Origin: Emydura subglobosa
Lineage: Eukaryota; Chordata; Testudines; Chelidae
Direction: 5' to 3'
Assembly (NCBI GenBank): GCA_007922225.1
Contig: ML679941.1
Location: 60,235,079-60,299,078 of the forward strand
DNA length: 64,000 nt
Part shown: piece after piece, positions 47,257-57,734 of the stretch
Position numbering within the stretch: position 1 is the first letter of the stretch
Layout: each line of letters starts with the position of its first letter
Program-made: the position numbers and the translations under genes
The notes under the pieces: generated by a model
Told to the model about the DNA's origin: nothing
What the model saw: the letters and a program-made list of their open reading frames with translations, nothing else
Databases searched by the model: none

Positions 47257-49973
47257 CCCTACACTCAAGTGACTGGCTCTGGAGCTTTAATGTTCTATTT
47301 TAACTTTGTCAAACATAATGATTATCTGTTAGGTTCTGCACACAAAAAATATAATGAATTATGAGAATTATAAATTATTCTGTGAATACCCTAAAGAGCT
47401 AATATCTTATGTAGTTTTGCTACCAGTGCATTTCAAAATATAGCCTATGCTTATTGACACACTAGTGTAATTCACTGGAAATGTTTTAGTTATGAAGATG
47501 TGTCTAATTTATTCATCCCCCAAAATTAAAAATAGGTTTCATGTACTGTAGGGCAACCAAGAAAATCACAAGACATGAATGGGGACATAATACTTCACAA
47601 TTAAAAATGTTTTAGCAGTGCAATTCCCCATGACATTACATGCTCTGCTAGAGGAAAGAAACAAGTTTTTAAAAAAAAAATCATTACTGAAAAGTGGAAA
47701 ATGTCATTCCCTGTGCACAAAGTTAGCATTTAATATATCCTCAGCCGACTATGAAAAATAATGAAATGTTAGTTTGAGGGCTGGAAAAGCATTGTTGGAT
47801 TACATTTTAATATGGCAGGAAGGGATGTAGTAAATTTCATGCTATCGAATAAACAGTGATGCCTGAGACACTCATCAGGCATGCTCACAACACTGCCTTT
47901 CAGTTGAAGGAACATGTTATGTGATTACTGCCACATGACAGGACATTTTTAGCAGAATGCAGGAGAAATTGGGTATATTATTTCAATGGTGATAACAGAG
48001 ATGGATGCCTAATATCCTATGTGCCAAGCACAAAAAAAAATCAGGGTCTAGATCCATGCCAGGGTCTTCATTAACTTCTGCTCCCATAAACCCAGGTTAG
48101 AAAGCATGGCAATGGAAAGTCCACAAGAGGAGGAAGGTATGGGTTTGAAAAGTTGTAGCTGTCTCCCTTGCACAGGAATATCCCTAAATGTGGTGATATT
48201 GACTGGGAAATGAGTATGACCAGGACAGGGTCTGAGCAGATTTTAACACCTCCTTTGGGCAAGATCCTCTGTAGGCACATGTTGAGCCACCCCTGGGAAA
48301 CTAGAGGAAGACGCATAGTGAATACCCTTGCCCTACCTTGGAACAAACATTTATTAGTGTGTAAGGGTGAGGGGTGTAGTGGGGGGAGGGGAAAGGTGAT
48401 TCTCATTGGTACAGCCCAGTCTAATTCACATTTTATTGTACCACCTTGTTCTAGCCCTGTATCTATAGGAGGTATAAGACAAACATGTATGGCTGAGGCT
48501 TTCAGAGGATTAGATTCTATTAGGCCCCTTTGAACATTCCAGCCTATATGTTTAAACAAGATATGTGTATCAACATTTTAAAAAGGATGAAATCCATATT
48601 GTGGCAGCTAAACAAATGTGATCTAAATGTATCCATGGTCCTGAGCACTAACACTTCCCATTGAAACTGAGAGGAGCTGTGAGTGCTCAGCATGTCTGGA
48701 AAATGAGCCACTCTTACTTTAGGTGCCCAGAAATGGAATTAGGAGCCTAACTTTAAGCACCTAGGAATTAAAGTAATGGCTATAGTTTAGCAAAAGCTTC
48801 CTTTTCTAAATATAAACTTCCATTTTCCTCATAGTTCTCAGAGATGGAAAAAGAAAAATACCACCCTTCTCACAGTGTTTCATGCAAGATGGCTGATAGT
48901 TGACTTTAAAAAAAAAATCTTAGAAAAACATTCTATTCAGGAGCAGTTCTGGCTGAACAATGTGCATTTTCAGCAATTCTTTTCTCTCTCTTATAAAGGA
49001 AATTTATGACAAGCTCCATCTTCTTATTTCTTGCTTGAAGTTATTATTCTGGTTGTGACCTCTAACTCTTTTCACAACAGCCAAAGATGTCTCAAATAGA
49101 TATCAGAAACAAAGCCTTAAAGTTCATGAAAATAACTTGGGTGGTGATGAAAAAGGGAGAGGAATAAACAGAACTGTTTCTAAATAAGATGGTTCCTCAA
49201 AATTCTCCAGAAGCTGCTAGATGAACTCTAAGGGCTTTGTGTTTCAGCAAGTACAAGCTATGCTTCAGCAAGTCTGAGTGTAAGTGACAATAACATTAAA
49301 ATGAATATTGCCCACTTCGGTAAAAAGAGCAGTAGGGGGGAAAAAATAAATCACACTTGTCTAAGGATTCAAGAAAAGGGTGATTTGTGGGTGGATGAGA
49401 TTTAAGTGTCATATAAATAATCTGACTTGTGTTTTTGAGACAACTGGAAGCTGCTTTAAAAAGCAGTAGAGACATAAGATTCAGTGACTATAGGAAGGCT
49501 TATTGTAGGTATATACACTGCTGGAATAGATGAAGAGTAAATATCATTTCTGGCTTGACATTTGTACAGCATGAAGTCCCAATGACAACAGTTAAACCGC
49601 AATGGATGTAACTTCTTGGTACAGTAATGTGACAGTGGACAATATCTTATGTATACATATTTGTAGAGAATTGCTGTAGCTGAATATATTTAGGTACCTT
49701 CATTGTTTAAAAAAAAATATATTTTTAACAGAAAATTTCTCTAGCGCTTCAACTTATTACACTGAAATTAAAATAAGTCACTGCTACACAATAATATTGT
49801 ATATTATGTTTATATACAGATACATATTGTAGATAATGAGGATATGGAGGGCCTCCTAATTGAGATCCAGAATTAGATTGTTCTATAGAGAGTCATTGGT
49901 GAATTACAGATCGATCTGATGTAAAGAGATTCAAAATATAGGAAAATCTTTTAATAATATTAATAATAATAAT
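47257..49973. other. No recognisable gene; old repeat fragment and possible conserved segment
   Basis: 48640-48790 ('gagcactaacacttcccattgaaactgag', 'gctgtgagtgctcagcat', 'aggagcctaactttaag') is an ancient dispersed palindromic repeat. 47640-47960 is repeat-free AT-rich DNA. Two overlapping ORFs of 121 and 162 codons on opposite strands (48071-48559) have no recognisable domain. Confidence 0.4.
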
Positions 49974-50194
49974 CAGGCCCCCACATGCAGGGGGAGGGAG
50001 GAGAAGGTACACTTTACTGGGTCCCGGAAGCCCTGGTGGACCTGGCCCAGGCTGCAACCCCCATTACCACGAGGGAAAAATTTTTCATGGCTCATGAGGT
50101 TGTATGTATGGGATGAGGGATTGTGATATGTGTGTGGGAGGAGGCCCATGTTACAAGTTTGTACTGGGCCCGAAAAAATTATGCTTGGGTCCTG
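49974..50194. mobile_element. hAT-like MITE
   Basis: Left end CAGGCCCCCA and right end TTGGGTCCTG form imperfect terminal inverted repeats (the right end inverted reads CAGGACCCAA). The flanking 8-mers ATAATAAT and CTAATAAT match at seven positions, consistent with an 8-bp duplication, although the AT-rich flank lowers the weight. GC-rich interior (221 bp), no coding. Confidence 0.5.
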
Positions 50195-51312
50195 CTAATA
50201 ATTAATAATACTTATTTGGGCATATTCTATTTTGCAACCTGTAGAGCTTTATCATTGTAAATGAAATCTGAAAACACTTAATTTTTCTCTTGCCTCTACA
50301 TTCTGAAGTGGCTTTCTAAATCACTTTTCAATATGTATCTGCTTTGAGGTCAGTTTAAATTAGTGGGGAAATAAGGCCTCAATTCTGCAAATGCTTATGC
50401 ACGCATTTAACTTTCACTTCAGTGGGACAACTCACCAGCTTGACATTAAGTATGCATATAACTCTTAGGGTCTATGCCTGAAAGCAAAATCTTCACCTGG
50501 GGTATCTGGAAGACACAGTCCATGATGTGATCTAATTCTCTGATGGAATGTTCTTGTTTAGCACAGGAAAGTTGAATTCAACTTCCTAAAGTATATGATA
50601 CGAAAACAAAAATTCACTGTAAATTCATAGTATAGTTACTTTGGCATAGCTTTAAGCAACGTATTTAACTTTGCCTGCATAAAAATCTTGCTATAGATCT
50701 TTTTAATACATGATTGGCTCTTTTTGCATTCCAACTACCCAGAACAGAGATTGCAGAATACACAATGAATATTTTTGTTTCTTTAGGATGAGGTCACATC
50801 AGTGGATTAGAAGTTTTACCTAATAGACACAGAGAAAAGTGATGTAAGCTTACCCAATATCTTCTCTTACTGACTGTGTTGCCTGTTTGTTTTATAATCT
50901 TGAAGAGCTCAGGTATGTTTGATGAAATGGGTCTTTCATTTATCAGAATGTTACAATAGAAAGCTCTTGCCTCCCCTCAGAAGCTTTCTGTCATTCTGCC
51001 ACATAGTCACTGCCAATATTTCAAAAACGAGGCTGGGCTGCTATTCAGACTCAAGACTGTGCCGCCTCCATGACAGATGGCGTTCAGTTTTGCAGAGGAC
51101 ACAGCTGAAAGTAAGTTGTGGAGGTGTGATTCCACTGTAAAGATCTAATGCTGTTGCTTGGACTAATTCCAATGCAGAAAGATAACATCTTAAAATTCCT
51201 CTGATGTACATTAAAGAGTTTTAATTCTCTCATCACACAAAGGGCTTGAATATATTGGAATGCCCATTAGCACAAACAGGATTTACCTGACTACCATAAA
51301 ATCTCTTAGAGA
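50195..51312. other. Unassigned region with old repeat at 50368-50470
   Basis: 'ggcctcaattctgcaaatgctta', 'acttcagtgggacaactcac' fits a widespread ancient palindromic repeat. No gene seen. Confidence 0.4.
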
Positions 51313-51392
51313 CAGGTTGGGTTAGATAATATCTCTTATTGGACCAATTTTGGTTGGTGAGAGAGGCGAGAAGTTCGTCCAACAAAAGATAT
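51313..51392 (-). mobile_element. Penelope-like element 3' end fragment
   Basis: 'taatatctcttattggaccaatttt' and 'ggtgagagaggcgag' are the reverse complement of the tail at 26826-26880. Only the tail remains. Confidence 0.65.
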
Positions 51393-51741
51393 GACTTCAT
51401 ACGCATTGTCAGTCCCAGAATATTAGGGAGACTTGAGTACAACTACACCGCATACATAAAATCTCTTCTAATCCAAAGACTAGATCTGTGAAATCTTAGC
51501 TTGCTAAAACTGTGGTGAAAAATATATAGCAAAAGATGCTACTGTCTTGCGCATTGTGGGTCATTGATATTTAAGCCTCCACAGAAAAATCTCACCCAGA
51601 GAGTTAGGGGTATCTTGTAGATTAAAGCATTCATCTTTGTCTGGAGCTACTAGACCTTTCTGAGCTTTCTTTGCATTGCAAAGCAGCTGCACCAAAGAAG
51701 GATAAACAGTCAGGCTAATCTTTCCAGGACATGTATTCTCA
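51393..51741. other. No recognisable feature
   Basis: Ordinary sequence between the Penelope-like tail and the MITE. Confidence 0.4.
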
Positions 51742-52000
51742 GGGCTTGTCTATACTTACAGTGCACCTGTGGTGCTTAGGAAAGGTGCTACCTAGGCCTA
51801 TGGGAGAGCTTCTCCCATAGGCATAGGTACTCCACTTCCCTGAGGGATGGTAGCTCTGTCAACAGAAGAAGCTGTCCCATCAATACAGCGTGTCTATACT
51901 GGGGGTTAAATTGGTATAACTACATTGCTCAGGGGTGTGAAAACTACATACCCCTGAGTGACGTAGTTATACCTACATAAGTTTGTAGGATAGACTAGGC
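51742..52000. mobile_element. MITE with strong internal hairpins
   Basis: Ends GGGCTTGTCTATAC and GGATAGACTAGGC. A perfect 12-bp inverted repeat (GCCTATGGGAGA / TCTCCCATAGGC, loop GCT) lies at 51796-51822; a second hairpin with 23 of 27 matching arm positions spans 51913-51973. The second hairpin's phrases match the MITE at 35600-35834. Non-coding. Confidence 0.7.
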
Positions 52001-52739
52001 ATCAGTGATTAGCCTTGCTCTAGGCATTCTCCAGATGAAAAGTTGTGGGGCTGAGGGAGGAAAAGCTGTACTGAGTGTGTAACCAGTTGGATTTGTTTTG
52101 AGACTTGCATGAGGTCCTGGAGAGTGGAGCAAGACTGCTGCTTCTGGGAAGAGGACAGAGTTGAATAAACCTGAAGCTTTTTGCATGGGTTGCCTATATG
52201 CAGTCTGTTACTACCCCTGTACAGCAGAACAGGATTTGTGCACACTTAAGCATTTTCTTAGCGTAATTTGTTTATTTACTGATTGCCACATAAATTATTT
52301 CTTCTACAAATGGGAAACTGACTTGCAAGGCTCCGAAGGCTACCATTCATTGAAGGGAAAACTTTGTGTAAATCCATTTATTTAGGTTTGCGTATTATGC
52401 AAATTGTGGTACCTGGGTGCATGGCATAACTTTTTATGTAAAACAACTTATAGAAAATACTAGGGCCTCTAAACAGGAAAATATCTTACAGAAAAAATAA
52501 ATTCATCCAACAATATCTCCCTCAACTCCTTTGGCAGCTCTTTAACCCACCACCTCCCTACGCTTTATCTTCCCTCCAATCAATCTACTTCCTCCCCAGG
52601 AAAAGACTGGGGAAACCAACAGACAGGTCCTTCAGCATCTCCTGATAGTCACAAAGCCTGCACTCTGACGTAAGGAAGGAAAAAAACTCCAGATTGCTCA
52701 CTAAGAACATCCTCTAGTTCAAGCAAACATTATGGATTC
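52001..52739. other. No recognisable feature
   Basis: No repeat or gene signature seen. Confidence 0.4.
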
Positions 52740-52825
52740 GATGCAGAAATTAGCAGGTTATAATCTCTGATTTGTGTTATCCAGGAGGTCAGATGATGAT
52801 GATCCCTTCTGGTCTTAAACTCTTA
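52740..52825 (+). mobile_element. CR1 3' tail fragment
   Basis: 'tgtgttatccaggaggtcag' and 'gatcccttctggtcttaaactct' match the terminal CR1 phrase 'caggaggtcagactagatgatc...cccttctggcctta'. Very short. Confidence 0.65.
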
Positions 52826-53039
52826 GAGAGTCCTTCGAGCAGGCCCATCTAGTTATAGCATTATTACAATTACTGAGCTAATGCCCAATGGTAGCCATGA
52901 ACCAAGGTATTTAGGGCTTTAGTGGTCAAAATACCACCTTTAATCTTCACCTGGAAGTCAATTGGCCATACACACAGTTGTAAAGTGCATGAAATTATGT
53001 TTAAAAGTCTGCATTTTCTTCTCTTCTCCTTTGCCAGGT
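52826..53039. other. No recognisable feature
   Basis: Ordinary sequence. Confidence 0.35.
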
Positions 53040-53395
53040 GCTGTCAGTTGGGGTCAGGGTTGGTGGCTCTTGTTCTTTATATTCAACTATTCTTGTCAAG
53101 TGCATCTTTCTGGCTGACACCAACCCTCTTTGTATCCTCCTATAGTATCTCGAACCACCTTTTTCTAAGTTTTCCTCGTGGACTTTGTCCTATAACTACT
53201 TACATACTTTCTGGCCAGTCACATGACCTAGCCATCTCACTAAATACTCCCTCAGCTTTTCTGTGATGTGGACTACCTGTATTATGGCTTGTAAGGTTTC
53301 AGTGCATAGCCCATCAGCTCTCCTCTTACCCAGCATCCATCTGAGAATTCTCATTTTGGCAATGTGAAGAAGTTGTTTTTCTCTTTTCCTCACTG
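53040..53395 (-). pseudogene. RTE-type LINE reverse transcriptase C-terminal fragment
   Basis: The minus frame at 53393-53196 reads KMRILRWMLGKRRADGL and then HITEKLREYLVRWLGHVTG, the distinctive post-RT segment of RTE-clade LINEs (family pattern 'M-R-x-L-R-W-M-x-G ... K-x-R-E-x-x-L-R-W-x-G-H-V'). Further 3' on the minus strand, 53195-53040, frameshifted sequence keeps an Arg/Lys-rich 'RGK-x-x-K-R-W' region. Upstream RT and endonuclease are absent. A LINE tail of this clade is distinct from the CR1 copies around it. Confidence 0.75.
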
Positions 53396-54204
53396 GCCTC
53401 AGGACTGCCTAATCATGATCTTATACCCTCTGCAGTGGGCCTGTTGGGGCATGGGCAAATGGTGTCTGGAAGGCACTGAGCTTTGGCTGTCCATGGCTGG
53501 AGTATGGTTCCTTGGGTATCATAGGTAGATGGAGCAAATTAGAGCTGTTTCCAAGCTGCTTTAACATGTTCTGGAACTGGAATAGAGAATCCTATCCGGG
53601 CCAGGAAACACATTTTCTTCCTAATATAGTCAGTCATTCTTGAGGGTCACATTGGGCTGGATATCACTGGATTATGCTTTCAAAGCATTCAGAAATTGGA
53701 TCAAGTAGAAAATGCAGGTTGCTTCCATGACTTGCTCGGAAGGAGACGAAAGCACCAGCTTTTCTGGTTCTACACCACTGAAGATATGCCCATGACGGGA
53801 AAAATAGTAACAAAGGACATGTGGGTACATTCTGCTCTCTTTGCAGTTCAAAGGGATGAAGAACCCGCAAAGTACAGCCCTGGAATACTGATTGTATCTC
53901 CTTATACTTCTTGAAATCATGTTTGGTGCTCAGTTAGAAAAGACTGAACAAGACCAGTATAGCCCCCTTCAGAGTTTTGCAAGAACATAATCTTGAAGTG
54001 ACGAAGATATGGATAAAAGTGACATCTAAGTAACCATTTTGGCTACCAAAGGAATCTCCTCCTCTTCGCTGTGGATGTGGGTTGTATGGGAAAGTATCCA
54101 GGAACAAGCACTTGCTTGCTTTGCAGTATGCAGTAAATTAGTTCCCTGCTTACGTTTTACAAAGTTGTACAGAGTAGAGAATGAAAGCAAGGCTGAAGAA
54201 TGTA
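53396..54204. other. No recognisable gene
   Basis: 53664-53920 has overlapping ORFs of 68-82 codons on both strands with no recognisable domain. Nothing else seen. Confidence 0.35.
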
Positions 54205-54298
54205 GATAATATTTAGTCCTTCCTCGCTGCAGGGCACTAGACTAGATGACCTATCAAGCTCCTTTCCATCCTACATTACTGTGATTCTATGATTAATA
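54205..54298 (+). mobile_element. CR1 3' tail
   Basis: 'cagggcactagactagatgacc' and 'catcctacattactgtgattctatgatt' are the CR1 terminal sequence with the octamer-like ATTCTATGAT end. Confidence 0.8.
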
Positions 54299-54497
54299 GT
54301 GCAATGAGGATCTCTGAGGGAAATATGGAAAATTCTCTTAAACTGCCATCTAGTTATCATATGAATAAGTAGGGGAAAACTTTTTTCATAGAATACCAAC
54401 TGTCTCAGAGAAAGCCAAGGGAGCAGAGAGCTTTGTGAAGCTCCCAGAATAGGAAAGGAATGAGGAGGGTGAACTCTGCAGAGGAATAAATGTGTTG
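54299..54497. other. Flank of LTR-like element
   Basis: AT-rich 200 bp with no repeat signature; it ends at the target-site duplication. Confidence 0.4.
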
Positions 54498-54502
54498 GTA
54501 TG
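54498..54502. repeat. Target-site duplication GTATG, left copy
   Basis: Directly precedes TGTAGCCGGG; the same five bases follow the element at 55657-55661. Confidence 0.8.
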
Positions 54503-55219
54503 TGTAGCCGGGAGGGGTGGTCCCCCGCTGAGGAGGACCCAGAGAGGGAGCCAGACCCACCCTGGCTGACAGAAGCCTGCCCCAGGGAAACACCTGACTG
54601 GAAGCCAGGGGGCGGGACTAGGCCTTTAAAGGCCCCAGGGGCCCCACCTGACCGGAAGCAGGGGGGCGGAGCTAGGCCTTTAAGAGTCAGGCCGGCAAGC
54701 TCAGTTGGAGGGAGGCGGCTGAAGGGGAAGGACGTGTCTCCTCCGGAGCCCCTAGCCAAGGCCGGGCCGGGGAGCCGGGCTGAGAGGGAGTGGCCGGCGT
54801 TAAACCCAGCCTGGGGATCGGCCGAGGCCTCCCCCAGGTACCCTGCAGCCTGGGAGTTGGAGGGACCACCAGAGACCCCCACGGCCTGGGAGCTGGAAGA
54901 AGGCCCGTCGGGGCTCCCTGAGGACTACGAGCCTGAAGAGAACCCCCCGGAAACACCCGGGGCCTGGGAGCCGGAGGCGGATCTGCCAGAGCAGTGCCGA
55001 GCCTGGGACCCCGAGGACCTACCGGCCCTGCCCGAGGCCTGGGGACCGCAGGACCTGGAGAAGCTACCCTTCGAGGATAAGCCCATGGAGCTCCCGGAGC
55101 TGCCACCCATGGATGAGGAGGGCCTAGCAGGTCTACCGAACCCCAGCGACCCAGAGGAGGCAGGTACCGGGGGTTTCGGGGAGGAAGAAGCCCAGGGATC
55201 ACCACACGTTAGTGGCTGA
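54500..55219 (+). CDS. Acidic, proline-rich open frame inside the GC-rich LTR-type element (uncertain coding)
   Basis: An unbroken frame of 239 codons. Residues 1-100 are basic and Pro/Gly-rich; residues 105-239 are acidic with a loose repeat in which Ala-Trp is followed by an acidic/proline pair: AWELE (117), AWELE (129), AWEPE (145), AWDPE (158) and AWGPQ (170). The rest is rich in PELP, PEE and LPE phrases. The ATG at 54500 overlaps the host target duplication, so it is created by the insertion site and cannot be the ancestral start; the next in-frame Met codons come late. A gag-like or LTR-encoded protein, or a chance frame in GC-rich DNA, are both possible. No domain recognised. An antisense 172-codon frame overlaps, as expected of GC-rich sequence. 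Confidence 0.35.
   Translation: MCSREGWSPAEEDPEREPDPPWLTEACPRETPDWKPGGGTRPLKAPGAPPDRKQGGGARPLRVRPASSVGGRRLKGKDVSPPEPLAKAGPGSRAEREWPALNPAWGSAEASPRYPAAWELEGPPETPTAWELEEGPSGLPEDYEPEENPPETPGAWEPEADLPEQCRAWDPEDLPALPEAWGPQDLEKLPFEDKPMELPELPPMDEEGLAGLPNPSDPEEAGTGGFGEEEAQGSPHVSG
54592..54683 (+). promoter_or_regulatory. Duplicated GC-box / TTTAA module (candidate U3 promoter)
   Basis: Two near-identical blocks, 54592-54629 and 54646-54683, each with CACCTGAC/ACCTGAC, GGAAGC, a GGGGCGG-type GC box and AGGCCTTTAA. The spacing of 54 bases gives two GC boxes and two TATA-like elements in tandem, as often seen in LTR U3 regions. About 30 bases after the second block the sequence 'agctcagttggagg' could hold the transcription start; this is inference. 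Confidence 0.45.
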
Positions 55220-55415
55220 GTCAGGGGCAACCTGGGCGGCGTGTTGCGGCAGGAGCCCCGCCGCCCCAGTGGCAAACGCTGTTGCCACTGCCAGGGCCCT
55301 GGGCTGGGACGCAGTGGAGACGGGCGGGCCTGCGTCCCCCTCCCCCCTTCCCTATCCTCCGTGAGGAAGCCTTCCCTGCCGTGCCGTTCCCGAGAGCGGC
55401 GTGCTCACCTGCCAG

Positions 55416-55541
55416 CCCTGCTCGGGGGCCTGGCCTTAAGACTGTCTGCCTCACCGGCCCTGCTCGGGGGCCTGGCCTTAAGACTGCTTGCCGCGCCGGC
55501 CCTGCTCGGGGGCCTGGCCTTAAGACTGCTTGTCCTGCAGA
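55416..55541 (+). repeat. 42-bp minisatellite, three units
   Basis: Three units starting CCCTGCTCGGGGGCCTGGCC at 55416, 55458 and 55500. The period of 42 keeps the reading frame (14 codons), giving ALLGGLALRL-type repeats in one frame. High CpG content. Confidence 0.85.
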
Positions 55542-55656
55542 GAGGCGCAGGACTGCTCCCGGTGGGGGATAGCCGGGAGGGGTGGTCCCCCTCTGGGGAG
55601 AGCCCAGAGAGGGGAAAACCCGGACGCTGCTCCCCGGTTCCAGGGGCACGTCCACA

Positions 55657-55661
55657 GTATG
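55657..55661. repeat. Target-site duplication GTATG, right copy
   Basis: Identical to 54498-54502; CR1 sequence begins immediately after it. Confidence 0.8.
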
Positions 55662-56720
55662 TCACACAGATTTCAAGGCCAGAAAGGACTACTGTGATCT
55701 AGTCTGATTTCCTGTATAACATAGGCCATAGAACTTCCCCAAAGTAATTCCTAGAGCATATATTTTAGAAAGAGATTCAATCGTAACTTAAAAATTGTCA
55801 CTGATGGAGAATCCACCACAACCCTCGATAAGCTGTTCCACTGATTAATTACTCTCCTGGTTAAAAATGTACTCCTTATTTACAGTGTGAATTTGTGTAG
55901 CTCTAATTTCTAGTAATTGAATCATGTTATACCTTTCTCTGCTAGATTGAAGAGCCAATTATTAACTATCTATCTGGGAACAAATATTTATAGATTGTAA
56001 TCAAGTCACCTCTTAATTTTCTATTTATTTAGCTAAATACATTGAGTTCTTTGAGTCAATAACTATAAGGTATATTTTTCTCATCCTTTAATCAATCTCA
56101 TGGCTCTTCACTGAACCCCTCCTCCTTAGCAACATTCTTCTTGAACTGTGGACACCAGAATTGTAAACTGTTCCCGCAGCCGTCACACAAGTGCCAAATG
56201 TAGAGGTAAAATATCCTCTCTACTCCTACTCAAGATTCTTCTGTTTATGTCTCCCAGGACTGCATTAACTCTTTTGATCAGTGTCACGCTGGAAGCTCAT
56301 GTTTCACCATGACTTCGAAATTCTTTTCAGAGTCACTGCTTTCCTGTAAGTATGATCTAGTTAGAAGTATCAAAACACACACTGTGTGCTTGAGTCCAGT
56401 TCATTCAGCAGTCCAGATAGCTCTGAATCAGTTACCTGTCGTCTTCGTTATTTACCACTCCCTCCCGTTTCAGTGTCCTCTGCAAATTTTCAGTGATTTT
56501 GTTTTCTTCCACCTGACTGATAAAAATATTAAATGGCATACGGCTAAGAACCAATCCCTGCAGGACCCCACTAGGAAAAACACCCACTTGATGACAATTC
56601 CCTATCTACAATTAGTTTGAGACCTATCAGTTAGCCAGTTTTTAATCCTTTTGATGGGTCATGTTAATTTTTATATCATTCTAGTTATTTAATCAAAATG
56701 TTCTATGGTATCAGTCCATC
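55662..56720 (-). mobile_element. CR1 LINE, minus strand, 5'-truncated
   Basis: The 3' end is at the left: 'agatttcaaggccagaaagg', 'tgatctagtctgatttcctgtataac' is the inverse of the CR1 tail. Going right, the minus strand passes through the C-terminal ORF2 and into the RT. Near 56535-56575 the minus strand encodes SGVLQGLVL-like sequence, corresponding to the RT motif SGVPQGSVLGP. Truncated near 56720. Inactive, with many stops. Confidence 0.9.
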
Positions 56721-57734
56721 TTTGTAGGTTAAAGACAAATAAAATTTCAAGTGAGAAAGCAGAATGTGTGTGTCATGAAAATCCTTCTTTTTTGATATCC
56801 TCACGGCCCTGCTCACTAATAGGCAGGCAAACCTCTTACATTTAAAGTCTAAAACAGACTCAGAGCTACATATACCACAATGATCATCACTAATGAAACC
56901 ACAGTGTCACTTGTATATACAAATACTCTATCAAAAATATGCTAATGATTCATCGCACTTGCTCTCAATGGCACAGTACAGGTGAGAGTGTCAGATGGGT
57001 TACTGAAGGTGAGACTAAAACAAATAGATATGAACTTGCTTGGTCCTCCCACCACGAAAACCCTGGTTCTGAGAGGCCTCTTCCCCTCATGTTTTCCCAG
57101 TTTTGTACTTTTCATTTGATGCATTATGGTCTTCATGTAAATGACTCTGCCGTTGAGGAGCATGGCTCTAAATTGCTTTCACACTGATGACTCTATTTTA
57201 TAAGCTGACACACACTGCTCAGCATGTTTGAATGTTTTTTTTATTTTTCTACAGAAATTAAAACACTTGCCAGCAATATGTTTCTCCTGTTCAAATCTAT
57301 CTTTTACCGCCTGGTTAGCTGGTGGGATTTTTATGCTACAGGTGCACAATTTTGAGCACAGCTGTGTCTCTTGTCTTTTCAAGAAGACTTGTCATAGAAA
57401 ATAAAAATATTGCCAGCCTAACTTCTCAGAGGAAAAATGTGTTACCAATTATTCTTTTTTGTTTTCTCCTGTAAAATAACATGCAGGTGTACGACTCCTA
57501 TACACACCTGGCTCTTGTGCCCCTTTTAATCTTGTTGCAGAAAACAAAAATATTTGCCAGTTTGTCTTTAACAAATATATAATGTGCATCAAAGTAACAG
57601 TCCTACCATCAGTCTGGCAACCAAGGGGGTAAACCAACCTAACAGCCTGATGTTGTTGCAGGTTGGCAGGCAAAATGGGTTTCTGTAGGCTGGTGTTGGC
57701 AACATCTTTCATAAGATAGAATTTAATAGTTGGA
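56721..57734. other. No recognisable gene
   Basis: AT-rich. ORFs of 60-87 codons on both strands, none with recognisable features. Confidence 0.4.

Larger units (their letters stand above)
54503..55656 (+). mobile_element. GC-rich LTR-type element (solo LTR or LARD/TRIM-like), intact ends
   Basis: 1154 bp beginning TGTAGCCGGG and ending CGTCCACA, flanked by perfect GTATG duplications: the ends and 5-bp duplication expected of an LTR element integrated by a retroviral-type integrase. It is far richer in G+C and CpG than the flanks. Near both ends is TAGCCGGGAGGGGTGGTCCC (54505-54524 and 55569-55588), so a partial terminal direct repeat exists. It also holds a duplicated GC-box/TTTAA module, a 239-codon frame and a 42-bp tandem array. 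No RT, integrase or PBS is seen. I recall similar sequence in turtles; the classification is unknown to me. Confidence 0.75.

Noticed and set aside
48071..48559. 162-codon minus ORF overlapping a 121-codon plus ORF
   Set aside because: No domain, signal peptide or repeat in either frame, and both strands are open over the same bases, which suggests chance or repeat-derived openness rather than a gene.
54271..54882. 203-codon minus ORF across the left edge of the GC-rich element
   Set aside because: It runs through the element boundary and target duplication into unrelated flank, so it cannot be an ancestral gene; Pro/Ser/Gly-rich antisense of the plus frame.
55221..55655. 144-codon minus ORF and 153-codon plus ORF in the 3' part of the GC-rich element
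   Set aside because: Both are translations of the 42-bp minisatellite and CpG-rich DNA; the plus one runs out of the element into CR1.
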